Made by a program: the position numbers and the translations under genes
The notes under the pieces: model-generated
What the model saw: only the letters and a program-made list of their open reading frames with translations
Database searches by the model: none
Told to the model about the DNA's origin: nothing
In this document: piece after piece, positions 17,797-26,117 of the stretch
Position numbering within the stretch: the stretch's first letter is position 1
How the letters are laid out: the number at the start of each line of letters is the position of its first letter
From: Clostridiales bacterium
GTDB lineage: Bacteria > Bacillota > Clostridia > Christensenellales > Borkfalkiaceae
Length of the DNA stretch: 53,640 nt
Assembly: GCA_015069615.1 (NCBI GenBank)
Contig: SVIF01000010.1
Location: forward strand, 1-53,640
Reading direction: 5' to 3'

Positions 17797-17935
17797 TACA
17801 ATATGAGGGACTATCCCTATCTGTTTTACCGCGCGGGCGTGTAATCCCACGCGCGCAAAGAACGTAAGGAAGGCATTTTTCAAAATAAAAAGCAACCGTA
17901 CCTTAGGGGCGGACAAAAAAAGCAAAAAGGTTTTT
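17797..17935 (+). promoter_or_regulatory. Extended -10 promoter and structured leader of unknown class
   Basis: TGG-TACAAT (17794-17802) is an extended -10 element. The approximately 125-nt leader that follows has AGGGA/TCCCT (about 17806-17818) and a GC-rich hairpin around CGTG-TAATCC-CACG flanked by GCGCG/CGCGC (about 17832-17857), and ends with AAAAAGG before the ATG. No known riboswitch consensus was recognised. Confidence 0.45.
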
Positions 17936-19603
17936 ATGGCAAACACGATTTTAACTCCACAAACGCTTTGGCAGGATTTTTCAACTGATTTACCCTTGCA
18001 AGAAAGCGTAATTAAACAGCTGCGCGTTCCCGCAGGCGTAACCGAATGGGTGGTTTTTTCGGGCAGAGAAACGGGAAACGACAGGGTGCGTGTGTTTGCA
18101 ACCCTTTCGTATCCTGCGGAAGTTCGTCCCCGCCCCGCCGTGCTTTTGGTTTGCGAGGAAGGAAAGCATCCCGACCCCGAACTGATTTCCCTTTGGGTAG
18201 AACGCGGGTACGTAGTGCTTGCCCCCGATTATTTTGGGGAGGACGAGGCGCAGGAACTGTTTACAAAATACCCCGAAAACGTAGAATATGCAAATTATTT
18301 ATCCGCAGGAAGGCATTTAAATTTTGCGGATGAATCGGCACAGAAAACTTGCCGTTATGAATGGACGGCGGTCATGCGCTACGCTTTGGCGTATTTAAGA
18401 ACGCGAAAGGAAGTGCAGTCGGATAAAATTTTAGTACTTGCCGTGGGCAGTGGCGCTGCCATCGGTTGGCAACTGGGCGCAACCGAAGATTTATGCGCGT
18501 TAATGCTTACGGGTTATGCGGGTTGGGATACCTACCGTAACTGTTTAAAATATTCGGATATGCAACCTGAAATGGACGACGAGCGTTTCCGTTGGATTGC
18601 GGGGTTAGAGGCACAGTCTTATGCGCCTTTACTGCGTTGCCCTTTGCTATTTTTGGGCGCAACGAACGATGCCGCGTTTTCCTTTGACCGCGCGCGCGAT
18701 ACCTTAGCGCGTATCCCCGAAGGAAAGGTGGTGTACGACGATTTCACCCCTAACTCCGAACGCGGAATTGACGTGGAAGGTGGGAAGAATATATTCCGTT
18801 TTGCCGAACTCTGCACCAAAAACGCCATTTTATCCCCTGCGGAAGCAGAACTTTCGTGCACGGCGGTAAACGGGGATATTCAAGTAAAAGTAACCCTACC
18901 TCCAATGGGGAAAAAACGCATGGTTTCGGTGTGGTATTCGTGCGGAAGAACGCATCCCACCTTGCGTACTTGGCGGAAAGCGAAACTTGTTACGGATGGG
19001 GAAAACGAATTAACCTTTACGGCGGATGCATACCGCGTGCACGGCACGTTTTTGGCGTATGCCCGCGTTACCGAAAACGGGTTTACCTGTTCTTCTTCGG
19101 TGTTGGAAGCAGACTTGGATAAGCTGGGGGTGGAATTAAACGTTGCTACCCGCCACGTGCTATATTCCGAAGCGTTGCCCGACTTTTTAACGGCGGCATC
19201 CCCCGATAAACTAATCGGTGGATTTTTACTGAAAGAAACGCACGGTATTTTTTCGCGTGCGGGCGGGCAAAACGTAAAGGGGGTAACTTCCCCCACGGGG
19301 CTTAGGTATTTCACCGCCGAAAAGCGGGATATGCCGTTAGACGGGTTTTTGCTTTTGGACGTATATGCAGAACAGAAAACCGAGCTTAGGGTGCGTTTTT
19401 TCTATCATTACCGAAAGGAAAATGAAAGAAGTTACGTTTGCCGTGTTACGGTAGACCGAATGACGGTTTGGCAAAAAGTACAATTCCCATTAAAAAACTT
19501 TAAAACGACCGAAGGGGTGCCTTTAAAAGAAACGCTAACGCCTGACGCAATTGTTTTTGAAGGAACCGAGGAATGTTTGCTGAATAATATTCTTTGGATA
19601 TAG
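17936..19603 (+). CDS. Alpha/beta-hydrolase-like protein, catalytic residues apparently lost
   Basis: 555 residues, no signal peptide. Residues about 30-290 follow the acetyl-esterase/dienelactone-hydrolase fold: RPAVLLVCEEG, WVERGYVVLAPDYFG, a helical lid, then ILVLAVGSGAAIGWQLGA (165-182) at the nucleophile elbow and LLFLGATNDAAFSF before the acid residue. The elbow reads A-V-G-S-G instead of G-x-S-x-G, so the nucleophile position (residue 171) is glycine, and the expected catalytic His region (TPNSERGID) has no His. The C-terminal half (about 300-555) contains beta-rich modules resembling carbohydrate-binding or fibronectin-like domains. It may be a non-catalytic binder, or use Ser172 in a non-standard way. 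Signal peptidase I follows at once. Confidence 0.6.
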   Translation: MANTILTPQTLWQDFSTDLPLQESVIKQLRVPAGVTEWVVFSGRETGNDRVRVFATLSYPAEVRPRPAVLLVCEEGKHPDPELISLWVERGYVVLAPDYFGEDEAQELFTKYPENVEYANYLSAGRHLNFADESAQKTCRYEWTAVMRYALAYLRTRKEVQSDKILVLAVGSGAAIGWQLGATEDLCALMLTGYAGWDTYRNCLKYSDMQPEMDDERFRWIAGLEAQSYAPLLRCPLLFLGATNDAAFSFDRARDTLARIPEGKVVYDDFTPNSERGIDVEGGKNIFRFAELCTKNAILSPAEAELSCTAVNGDIQVKVTLPPMGKKRMVSVWYSCGRTHPTLRTWRKAKLVTDGENELTFTADAYRVHGTFLAYARVTENGFTCSSSVLEADLDKLGVELNVATRHVLYSEALPDFLTAASPDKLIGGFLLKETHGIFSRAGGQNVKGVTSPTGLRYFTAEKRDMPLDGFLLLDVYAEQKTELRVRFFYHYRKENERSYVCRVTVDRMTVWQKVQFPLKNFKTTEGVPLKETLTPDAIVFEGTEECLLNNILWI

Positions 19604-19614
19604 TGGGTAGCGAT

Positions 19615-20151
19615 ATGATACAAAACAACGTTACGCAATATAGGGAAAAGCACAAACGATTTTTAAGCACTGCACTTTTGTTTGTGTTCACTTTTCTTTT
19701 AGCGGTTTGCGTTTTAAACGCGGTTAACCAAACCTTGGCGTTTACCGTGCGGGTGGAAGGGTCTTCCATGAACCCCCTTCTTAAAAACGGGGACGTAGTA
19801 GTGGTTAGCCGTACGGCAGAAGTGAAACGGGGCAGTGTGGTAGTGGTGGATTTGCCCGAAGGCGGGCCCGTAATTAAGCGCGTAATTGCGTTTGGTGGAG
19901 AAACGGTGTGGAGCGTTCACGGCAACGTTTACGTACAAACCGAAGGGGAAACCATTGTATTAAACGAAGGGTACGTTGCCACTGAAAATGCCGGTGGGGC
20001 GGATGTTGCCCGCATAACCGTTCCCCAAGGGCACGTTTTTCTTTTAGGGGATAACCGCGCCGTATCTTTGGATAGTCGCGTGTTTGGCGCGGTGGAATTA
20101 GAAAACGTAATGGGCGTAGTAACTACGTTTTGGCTGAAACATAAATTTTAA
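19615..20151 (+). CDS. lepB: Type I signal peptidase
   Basis: 178 residues from the ATG at 19615, which avoids overlap with the previous gene; an in-frame start at 19594 is possible but has no ribosome site. One N-terminal membrane anchor (about 17-40), then box B RVEGSSMNP with catalytic Ser51, box D VIKRVIAFGG with the general base Lys88, and box E GDNRAVSLDSR. This is the Ser/Lys dyad of bacterial SPase I. It removes signal peptides on the outer membrane face; the exported proteins of this window with A-x-A sites (1-3844, 49046-53640) are plausible clients. Confidence 0.93.
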   Translation: MIQNNVTQYREKHKRFLSTALLFVFTFLLAVCVLNAVNQTLAFTVRVEGSSMNPLLKNGDVVVVSRTAEVKRGSVVVVDLPEGGPVIKRVIAFGGETVWSVHGNVYVQTEGETIVLNEGYVATENAGGADVARITVPQGHVFLLGDNRAVSLDSRVFGAVELENVMGVVTTFWLKHKF

Positions 20152-20197
20152 TTTTGTTTACACGATTTTCATTTAAATAAAAAGGAGAATTTGAATT

Positions 20198-21046
20198 ATG
20201 GAAAAAATTATGATCTCTATGGACAGTGCGGCGGATTTATCTGTTCAAATGATGCAAGACCGAGGTATATCGGTAATCCCCTTTAACGTAATTTTGGGTG
20301 CGCAAGAATATTTGGACGGGATAGACGTAACCCCCCAAATGATTTTTGACTACGTAAAGGAAACCAAAGTTCTTCCTAAAACGGCGGCAATCAGTACCGA
20401 AATCGCAGCCGAATATTTTGCCGAACTTTTGGAAAAAGCCGAAACGGTAATTCACTTTAATATTTCTTCGGGTTGCTCGGTAACTTATAACAACGTTGTT
20501 GCTGCGGCAGAACGTTTTGGGGGTAGGGTAAAAGTAATTGATAGTTTGCACCTTTCCACCGGTCAAGGGCTTCTTGTGTTAAAAGCGTGCGACTTAAAAG
20601 ACGCAGGCAAATCCGCGGATGAAATTGAGGAAGAAATCAACGCCCTTCGCGAAAAAGTGCAAACTTCCTTTGTGGTAGATACGGTAGAATACTTATACAA
20701 AGGGGGCAGATGCTCGGCTGCTAGCCGTTTTGCCGCTGCGCTTTTACACGTACACCCCGCCATCGTAATGAAGGAAGGAAAGCTTGGTGTAAAAGGCAAA
20801 TATATGGGCAGCTTAAAGCGTTGTATCGGAAAATATATTGAAGATTTAGCGCAAGAATTTCACGATTACGAAGATACCCGCGTTTTCGTTACCCACTCTT
20901 CTTGTGATGATGAAATCGTACAGTTTGCAATGGATAAAGTAAAAGAAGTGTTCCACTTTAACGAAGTGTTAACCACCGTAGCTGGCGCAACCGTTACCAG
21001 CCATTGTGGGCGTGGAACGTTGGGGGTTTTGTTTATCACGAAATAA
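20198..21046 (+). CDS. DegV family fatty-acid-binding protein
   Basis: 282 residues with AAGGAG before the ATG. Family features are the N-terminal ISMDSAADLS strand-turn, ISSGCSVTYNN (fatty-acid carboxylate contact), the VIDSLHLSTGQGLLVL block, YLYKGGRCSA and the C-terminal HCGRGTLGVLFI. DegV/FakB proteins bind acyl chains for phosphorylation by FakA in phospholipid synthesis. No fakA lies nearby, so a FakB role is inference. It follows signal peptidase by 46 bp without a terminator. Confidence 0.88.
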   Translation: MEKIMISMDSAADLSVQMMQDRGISVIPFNVILGAQEYLDGIDVTPQMIFDYVKETKVLPKTAAISTEIAAEYFAELLEKAETVIHFNISSGCSVTYNNVVAAAERFGGRVKVIDSLHLSTGQGLLVLKACDLKDAGKSADEIEEEINALREKVQTSFVVDTVEYLYKGGRCSAASRFAAALLHVHPAIVMKEGKLGVKGKYMGSLKRCIGKYIEDLAQEFHDYEDTRVFVTHSSCDDEIVQFAMDKVKEVFHFNEVLTTVAGATVTSHCGRGTLGVLFITK

Positions 21047-21078
21047 AACAAAACCGAAAAACAAAACCGTATAAACTT

Positions 21079-21303
21079 CGTTCTGCTTCGTTTGCTGCCA
21101 AGAAATACAATCTCGATAACCAAAAAGGTTCATCTCGCCTGTATTTCTTGTCCAGCCTTGCATAACTCGTTTCTACGCTTTTGTTTGCGTATTACGAACT
21201 GCGTTCTGCTTCGTTTGCTGCCAAGAAATACAATCTCGATAACCAAAAAGGTTCATCTCGCCTGTATTTCTTGTCCAGCCTTGCATAACTCGTTTCTACG
21301 CTT
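21079..21303. repeat. 123-bp tandem palindromic repeat
   Basis: Two nearly identical copies (21079-21180 and 21202-21303, period 123 bp). Each contains CAAGAAATACA ... TGTATTTCTTG as an 11-bp inverted repeat about 45 bp apart, with an inner AACC/GGTT. A third, partial copy without the palindrome is at about 21400-21454. Together they fill most of the 493-bp gap between degV and the next gene. Noncoding repeat element; class unknown. Confidence 0.9.
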
Positions 21304-21350
21304 TCGTTTACGCTTTGTCAAGCTTAGTGTAAGTTGTTTCTGCGTTTTCG

Positions 21351-21382
21351 GTGCGGTTGCATACGGGTAGGTATGCGCCCTT
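21351..21382. repeat. Dispersed GCGGTT-CATACG hairpin element, copy 1
   Basis: The core GCGGTTGCATACG then GTATGCGCCCT recurs at 39071-39107 with one substitution in the first block. CATAC/GTATG form the stem. Confidence 0.6.
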
Positions 21383-21539
21383 CCGAAATCCGAGTTTTGC
21401 TCGTTTCTACGCTTTTGTTTGCGTATTACGAACTTCGTTCTGCTTCGTTTGCTGTGGAAAAAACTAGCTTAATAACCAAATTTGATAGGATTTGTCTTGT
21501 AAAATTTCGCTGTAAGGCAATAAAAAATAAAGGAAACTG

Positions 21540-22169
21540 ATGATACCCGTAACACCTATGCGCTTACTTGGGATAGGCGCTATGCTTAAAATGCTGGCAG
21601 GGAGTGTTCTTCTGCTACTCAAAACCGCGTACGCTTTAATCAAGCGTTTGAAAATGCGGCTTTTTTCGCTATACCTTTTGGTGGCGGTGTTACTGGTAAA
21701 AACCGGTGCGGTAAAAGAAAAATCCTCGGTTTACTACGGGTTAATCGTGGCGGGGATTTTGCTATTCCTAATTTCTCTATCCGCGTTTTCGCGTGCGTTG
21801 AATGAAAAGGAAGGAAATCCCGTTCGCAAGAAAAAGCCCAAGGGGAAAGCGGAAGTACCCCAAACGGTTACCTTGCCACAAGGGAACTTCGTGCTAACCC
21901 CCGTGGATCAAAACGGAAACCCCGTGTATCCTACTAGCCCCACGCCCGTATACAACGCGCCCACGCGGCAGTACGCGCCTATGGCGGAAAAGGAGCAGTT
22001 TGAACCGCGCACCGAAGCGTTGCCACTCCCCGAAGCGCCCCCCGTTTATTATCGCGTGGCGCAGAATCCCAAATACGTGATGGCAGAATATTTAGACCGT
22101 GTGGAACTGTATTACGAAACCCCGCGTGGCTTAAAATACGTGCGTACGGACTACAAAACGCGCGGATAG
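21540..22169 (+). CDS. Membrane protein of unknown function with Pro-rich cytoplasmic tail
   Basis: 209 residues, not recognised. AAGGAAACTG precedes the ATG. Two or three hydrophobic segments lie in residues 8-32, 39-54 and 62-84. From residue 90 on the protein is hydrophilic: a basic patch (VRKKKPKGKAE), then a Pro/Tyr-rich stretch (LTPVDQNGNPVYPTSPTPVY) and a C-terminal strand-rich end (VELYYETPRGLKYVRTDYK). The basic residues after the last segment suggest the tail is cytoplasmic. The next gene, also an unknown membrane protein, starts 6 bp later, so the two probably work together. Confidence 0.65.
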   Translation: MIPVTPMRLLGIGAMLKMLAGSVLLLLKTAYALIKRLKMRLFSLYLLVAVLLVKTGAVKEKSSVYYGLIVAGILLFLISLSAFSRALNEKEGNPVRKKKPKGKAEVPQTVTLPQGNFVLTPVDQNGNPVYPTSPTPVYNAPTRQYAPMAEKEQFEPRTEALPLPEAPPVYYRVAQNPKYVMAEYLDRVELYYETPRGLKYVRTDYKTRG

Positions 22170-22175
22170 GAGAAG

Positions 22176-22751
22176 ATGATGAGCGAACTTACCGACCAAA
22201 TGTTTTATTCGGAAGTATACGAAGCGGATGATTTTAAAAAAATGCATGCACTGCTTACCCGTTGCCGCATTTTCTTATACGGCGTAACGGGGGTGTTCGT
22301 GTTGTTTAACTTAATTCTGTTCCTTTATTACCGAACCCTACCTTATGGGGCGGCGCGTGGGGGACTTATCTCCATGCACTGCGTTTCCACCTTCATTTAT
22401 ATGGTGTTTTTGGTGGTGTACGGTATTCGGTTTCGTAGGGTGAAGAACTACAATAAAACTTTGTTTTACGTAAAAACGGGAAAAGAAGAAGAAACCGAAG
22501 GCGTGTTTTTATATTACATGGATAACGACCAGTTAAAGGACGATATTGAGTTTTTGGGCTTAATGTTTCTAGTTCCTGCGGAATTTAGAAAGGAAGATAT
22601 TGAACGCCGCTTTTTCTACGATAAAGCCAAGCCCTTACCCCCGTTTAAGGTGGGGGATACCGTATCTTTCGTTTCTCAAGGGGCACTGATTGTTCGTTGG
22701 AAAATTACCCACCGCTTGGAAGAAAACGAAACCGAAGCGGAAGAAAATTAA
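22176..22751 (+). CDS. Membrane protein of unknown function
   Basis: 191 residues, not recognised. AGGAGA precedes ATGATG. An acidic N-terminus (1-26) leads to two membrane helices (about 31-50 and 62-83), then a soluble domain with FRRVKNYNKTLFYVKTG, GVFLYYMDNDQLKDDIEFLG and FKVGDTVSFVSQGALIVRW, which looks like a small beta-barrel. It lies between another unknown membrane protein and pepF in a tightly spaced plus-strand run. Confidence 0.65.
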   Translation: MMSELTDQMFYSEVYEADDFKKMHALLTRCRIFLYGVTGVFVLFNLILFLYYRTLPYGAARGGLISMHCVSTFIYMVFLVVYGIRFRRVKNYNKTLFYVKTGKEEETEGVFLYYMDNDQLKDDIEFLGLMFLVPAEFRKEDIERRFFYDKAKPLPPFKVGDTVSFVSQGALIVRWKITHRLEENETEAEEN

Positions 22752-22770
22752 CTGTTAAAAAGGGGTTTTT

Positions 22771-24549
22771 ATGACCGATTTAAGAAAGGATTTACCCACC
22801 AAAGATACTTGGGATTTGACCCATTTATTTAAGGATAGCGAAAGTTTTAACAAGGAAAAGGACGCGTTAAAAAAGGAAATTTCGGTATTCCCCGAAAAGC
22901 ATCCCGAAACCAAGGATGAAATTTTAGCCTACCTTCGCCGTTCGGACGAATTAGAACAGCGTTTGGAAAAACTGTACTGCTACGCGAATATGTTGCACGA
23001 TACGGACGGCGCAGACGCGCTTGCCACGGGGATGTTACAGCAAGCGGAGTCGCTATACGTGGCTTATAGTGCGCAAACTGCGTTTTTCGTGCCCGAACTG
23101 CTGCTTCGCCCCGAAGAATTCTTAAAGGAACTGACTAAGGACGAACGCTTTTTTGATTACGAATATCAACTGAAAAGTTTATTAAAAAGAAAACAACACG
23201 TGCTATCCCCCGAAGAAGAAAAGCTACTTGCCGAAGCAGGGGATATCTTCTCGCAATTTGATACCGTGTTTTCCCAACTGGATAACGTGGATTTGCCTTT
23301 TCCCAAAATTAAGGATGGAGAAGGGAATACGGTAACCCTTTCGCACGCAAGATACGGTGCGTTTTTATCTTCGCCCGATAGGGCACTGCGCCGCCGCACG
23401 TTTTTGGCGTACTATAAGGCTTACAAGCAAAATATTCACACCATCACCGCGGTGTACGCGGGGAGCGTGAAGAAGGACGCGTTCGTAACCAAAGCAAGAA
23501 AGTACGAAAGTTGTTTATCCCGTGCCCTTGCTACGGAGGACGTATCCCCCGCGGTGTACGAAAACTTGCTTTCCGCTGTGGGGAAGGGACTTCCCGCTTT
23601 GCACGAATATATGCGCGTTCGCAAAAAGGAACTAAATTACAAACAAATGCATATGTACGATTTGCACGTTCCTTTGGTAAAAAACGCCGAATTGAAACTT
23701 TCGTACGAAGAAGCGTTTGCTTTGGTAAAGGAAAGTTTATCCTTGCTTGGCAAGGAATATTGCGAAACTTTACAACGCGCAAAGGATGAACGTTGGATTG
23801 ACGTGTACGAAACCAAAGGGAAACGCAGCGGTGCGTATTCTTGCGGTGTATACGGTGTACACCCGTACGTTTTACTCAATTACACCCCCACCACAAGGGA
23901 CGTGTTTACCATTGCGCACGAACTAGGGCACGCGATGCACTCCTTCCGTTCGGATTCCGCCCTTCCTTACAGTAAGGCGGGGTACCGCATTTTCGTTGCG
24001 GAAGTAGCAAGCACGGTAAACGAACTATTGCTGTTAAAACATTTGCTGAAAAAGGAAACGGACGTATCTTTGCGTAGGTATTTGCTTTCCTATTTCCTAG
24101 ATACCGTTCGTACCACCATGTTCCGCCAAACCATGTTTGCGGAATTTGAAGCGTTTTCGCATAGCCTTGCCGAACAAGGCGCGCCCTTAACGAAGGAAGC
24201 GTTCAGCGAAGAATATTTAAACTTAAATAAAAAGTACTACGGCCCCGCCGTGGTGCACGATAATGATATTATGTACGAATGGTGCCGTATTCCGCACTTC
24301 TACACCGCGTTTTACGTGTATAAGTATGCCACGGGTATCATCAGTGCCATTTCCATTGTGGAACGTTTAACCACCAAGGGGGAAGATGCGGTAAAGGATT
24401 ATTTACGCTTTTTATCTTCGGGTGGCAGTGATTCCCCCGTGGAACTATTGAAAATTGCGGGGGTAGACCTTACCACCGAAAAACCTTTTAACGACGCGAT
24501 TGCCGCGTTTAGCGATGCGCTGAAAGAATTTGAAAGCACCAAGGCGTAA
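22771..24549 (+). CDS. pepF: Oligoendopeptidase F (M3B metallopeptidase)
   Basis: 592 residues, the usual family length. The N-terminal helical domain (LRKDLPTKDTWDLTHLF) is the PepF signature. The zinc site HELGH is at residues 383-387 (IAHELGHAMHS), with the third ligand in FVAEVASTVNE about 30 residues on. The C-terminal part has FYVYKYATGIISA and FLSSGGSDSPVELLKIAGVD, both conserved in M3B peptidases. It hydrolyses short peptides in the cytoplasm. AAAAAGGGG precedes the ATG; part of a co-directional run with dnaB. Confidence 0.95.
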   Translation: MTDLRKDLPTKDTWDLTHLFKDSESFNKEKDALKKEISVFPEKHPETKDEILAYLRRSDELEQRLEKLYCYANMLHDTDGADALATGMLQQAESLYVAYSAQTAFFVPELLLRPEEFLKELTKDERFFDYEYQLKSLLKRKQHVLSPEEEKLLAEAGDIFSQFDTVFSQLDNVDLPFPKIKDGEGNTVTLSHARYGAFLSSPDRALRRRTFLAYYKAYKQNIHTITAVYAGSVKKDAFVTKARKYESCLSRALATEDVSPAVYENLLSAVGKGLPALHEYMRVRKKELNYKQMHMYDLHVPLVKNAELKLSYEEAFALVKESLSLLGKEYCETLQRAKDERWIDVYETKGKRSGAYSCGVYGVHPYVLLNYTPTTRDVFTIAHELGHAMHSFRSDSALPYSKAGYRIFVAEVASTVNELLLLKHLLKKETDVSLRRYLLSYFLDTVRTTMFRQTMFAEFEAFSHSLAEQGAPLTKEAFSEEYLNLNKKYYGPAVVHDNDIMYEWCRIPHFYTAFYVYKYATGIISAISIVERLTTKGEDAVKDYLRFLSSGGSDSPVELLKIAGVDLTTEKPFNDAIAAFSDALKEFESTKA

Positions 24550-24584
24550 GCCTGTTCGCCCCTAAGGGGAAAGGAGAAAACCGT

Positions 24585-26114
24585 ATGGCAAAACCCGTTG
24601 AAATGCCGTATAGCCTGGAAGCGGAGCAGTCCTTGCTCGGCTGTATTTTAATTGACCAAGAACTGCAAAGTGAAATCGTTACCGAAATTGAAGAAGGGGA
24701 TTTTTACCGCGAATCGCACAAAATCGTGTGTTCTGCAATGAAAAAAATTGCGGGTAGCGGAAAACCTGTGGACTTCGTAACCCTGTCCGACGAGTTGGAC
24801 GGGGCTGGCAGTTTGCAAAAGGCGGGGGGCATTGAATACCTTACCCAACTAACCACCGTAACCCCTTCGGCGGCAAACTATCGCACGTATTTGGAAATTG
24901 TAAAACGGGATAGCGTGCGCCGTAAACTAATTAGAAGCGCGGCGGAAATTGACCGCTATGCGCGCGAAAATACGGATAAATCGGATGCGCTTGCCTTTGC
25001 GGAAAAAAAGGTGTTTGATATTTCTGCGGAAGTGGAAACGGGGGCACTGATGGACCTTGCGCCCACGGTTAGTGAAATTTTGGATAAGTTTAACACCATT
25101 GCTAACGATCCCACCGCCTTCCGTGGCGTTCCCACGGGCTTTACCGAACTGGACGATATCACGAACGGCTTGCATCCTTCCGAACTTATCGTTGTCGCGG
25201 CGCGCCCTGCAATGGGTAAAACCTCGTTTGCTATGAATATCGTGGAACATTGCGCGGTGTTTGAAAAAAAGGTATGCGCGGTATTTTCTTTGGAAATGCC
25301 ACGTGAACAAATTGCCCAACGGTTGGTATGTTCGCTTGCGGGCGTAAGTATGGCAAGGGCAACGAAAGGGCAGTTAGAAGGGGAGGAATGGCAACGGCTT
25401 TGGAAGGCGAATAAGCAACTTTCGGAAGCCAAAATTTTCGTAGAAGATTCCTCCATCGTAACTTGTGAAGAAATTTTAAGCAAGTGTCGCAGACTAAAAA
25501 TGCAACACGGCTTAGATTTGATTATGATTGACTACATACAGCTGATGACGGGCAACCGCGGTAGGGAAAACCGCCAACAAGAAGTATCCGAAATTAGCCG
25601 TAACTTAAAAATTTTGGCGATGGAATTAAAAGTTCCCGTGGTGGCGCTTTCGCAGTTAAACCGTTCGGTAGAAAGTTCTGCCCGTCCCGACCACCGCCCC
25701 CAACTTTCGGACTTAAGAGAATCGGGTTCTATTGAACAGGACGCAAGTATCGTTATGTTTATCCACCGCCCGGATAAATATATGAACGAAAAAGAAATTG
25801 AAAGCGGAGCGGTAGAACGCAACGTTGCGGAAATTATTTTGGCTAAGCACCGTAACGGTGGCCTGGGTACGGTGAAACTGTACTTCAAGGGCGAAAGCAC
25901 CAAGTTTATGAATATGACCAAGGGTTACACGCCCCCCCAAACCGCAAAAGAACAACGTGAAGACGTGCGTGCGGACGTAGCCGCCGAACTAAACGCGGCG
26001 TATGATGAAGCGTATAAAAACGGGGATTTATCGGGGGATGCGCTAAAGAATATTCCTGCGCCTGGGGATAACCAAGCCCCTGCGGCTACGCAAGAAGACG
26101 AGTTATTCGGCTAA
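24585..26114 (+). CDS. dnaB: Replicative DNA helicase (DnaB family)
   Basis: 509 residues. N-terminal domain with PYSLEAEQSLLGCILID; linker; RecA-like motor from about 185 with Walker A ARPAMGKTSF (about 207-216), the DnaB motif VVALSQLNRSVE and the H4 block DLRESGSIEQDASIVMFIHR. A low-complexity acidic C-terminus (about 455-509, rich in Ala/Asp/Gln) is longer than usual. It unwinds DNA at the fork as a hexamer loaded by the DnaI- and DnaD-like proteins at 15195-17554. AAAGGAGAAAA precedes the ATG. Confidence 0.95.
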   Translation: MAKPVEMPYSLEAEQSLLGCILIDQELQSEIVTEIEEGDFYRESHKIVCSAMKKIAGSGKPVDFVTLSDELDGAGSLQKAGGIEYLTQLTTVTPSAANYRTYLEIVKRDSVRRKLIRSAAEIDRYARENTDKSDALAFAEKKVFDISAEVETGALMDLAPTVSEILDKFNTIANDPTAFRGVPTGFTELDDITNGLHPSELIVVAARPAMGKTSFAMNIVEHCAVFEKKVCAVFSLEMPREQIAQRLVCSLAGVSMARATKGQLEGEEWQRLWKANKQLSEAKIFVEDSSIVTCEEILSKCRRLKMQHGLDLIMIDYIQLMTGNRGRENRQQEVSEISRNLKILAMELKVPVVALSQLNRSVESSARPDHRPQLSDLRESGSIEQDASIVMFIHRPDKYMNEKEIESGAVERNVAEIILAKHRNGGLGTVKLYFKGESTKFMNMTKGYTPPQTAKEQREDVRADVAAELNAAYDEAYKNGDLSGDALKNIPAPGDNQAPAATQEDELFG

Positions 26115-26117
26115 GAT

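Noticed and set aside
21092-21370. ORF across the 123-bp repeat
   Set aside because: Repeated noncoding palindromic DNA; no ribosome site.
21047-21539. tRNA or other stable RNA gene in the long gaps
   Set aside because: No cloverleaf, no GGTTCGAATC-type T-arm and no CCA end found in this or the other long gaps (17555-17935, 33424-33970, 39006-39292, 48642-49045).
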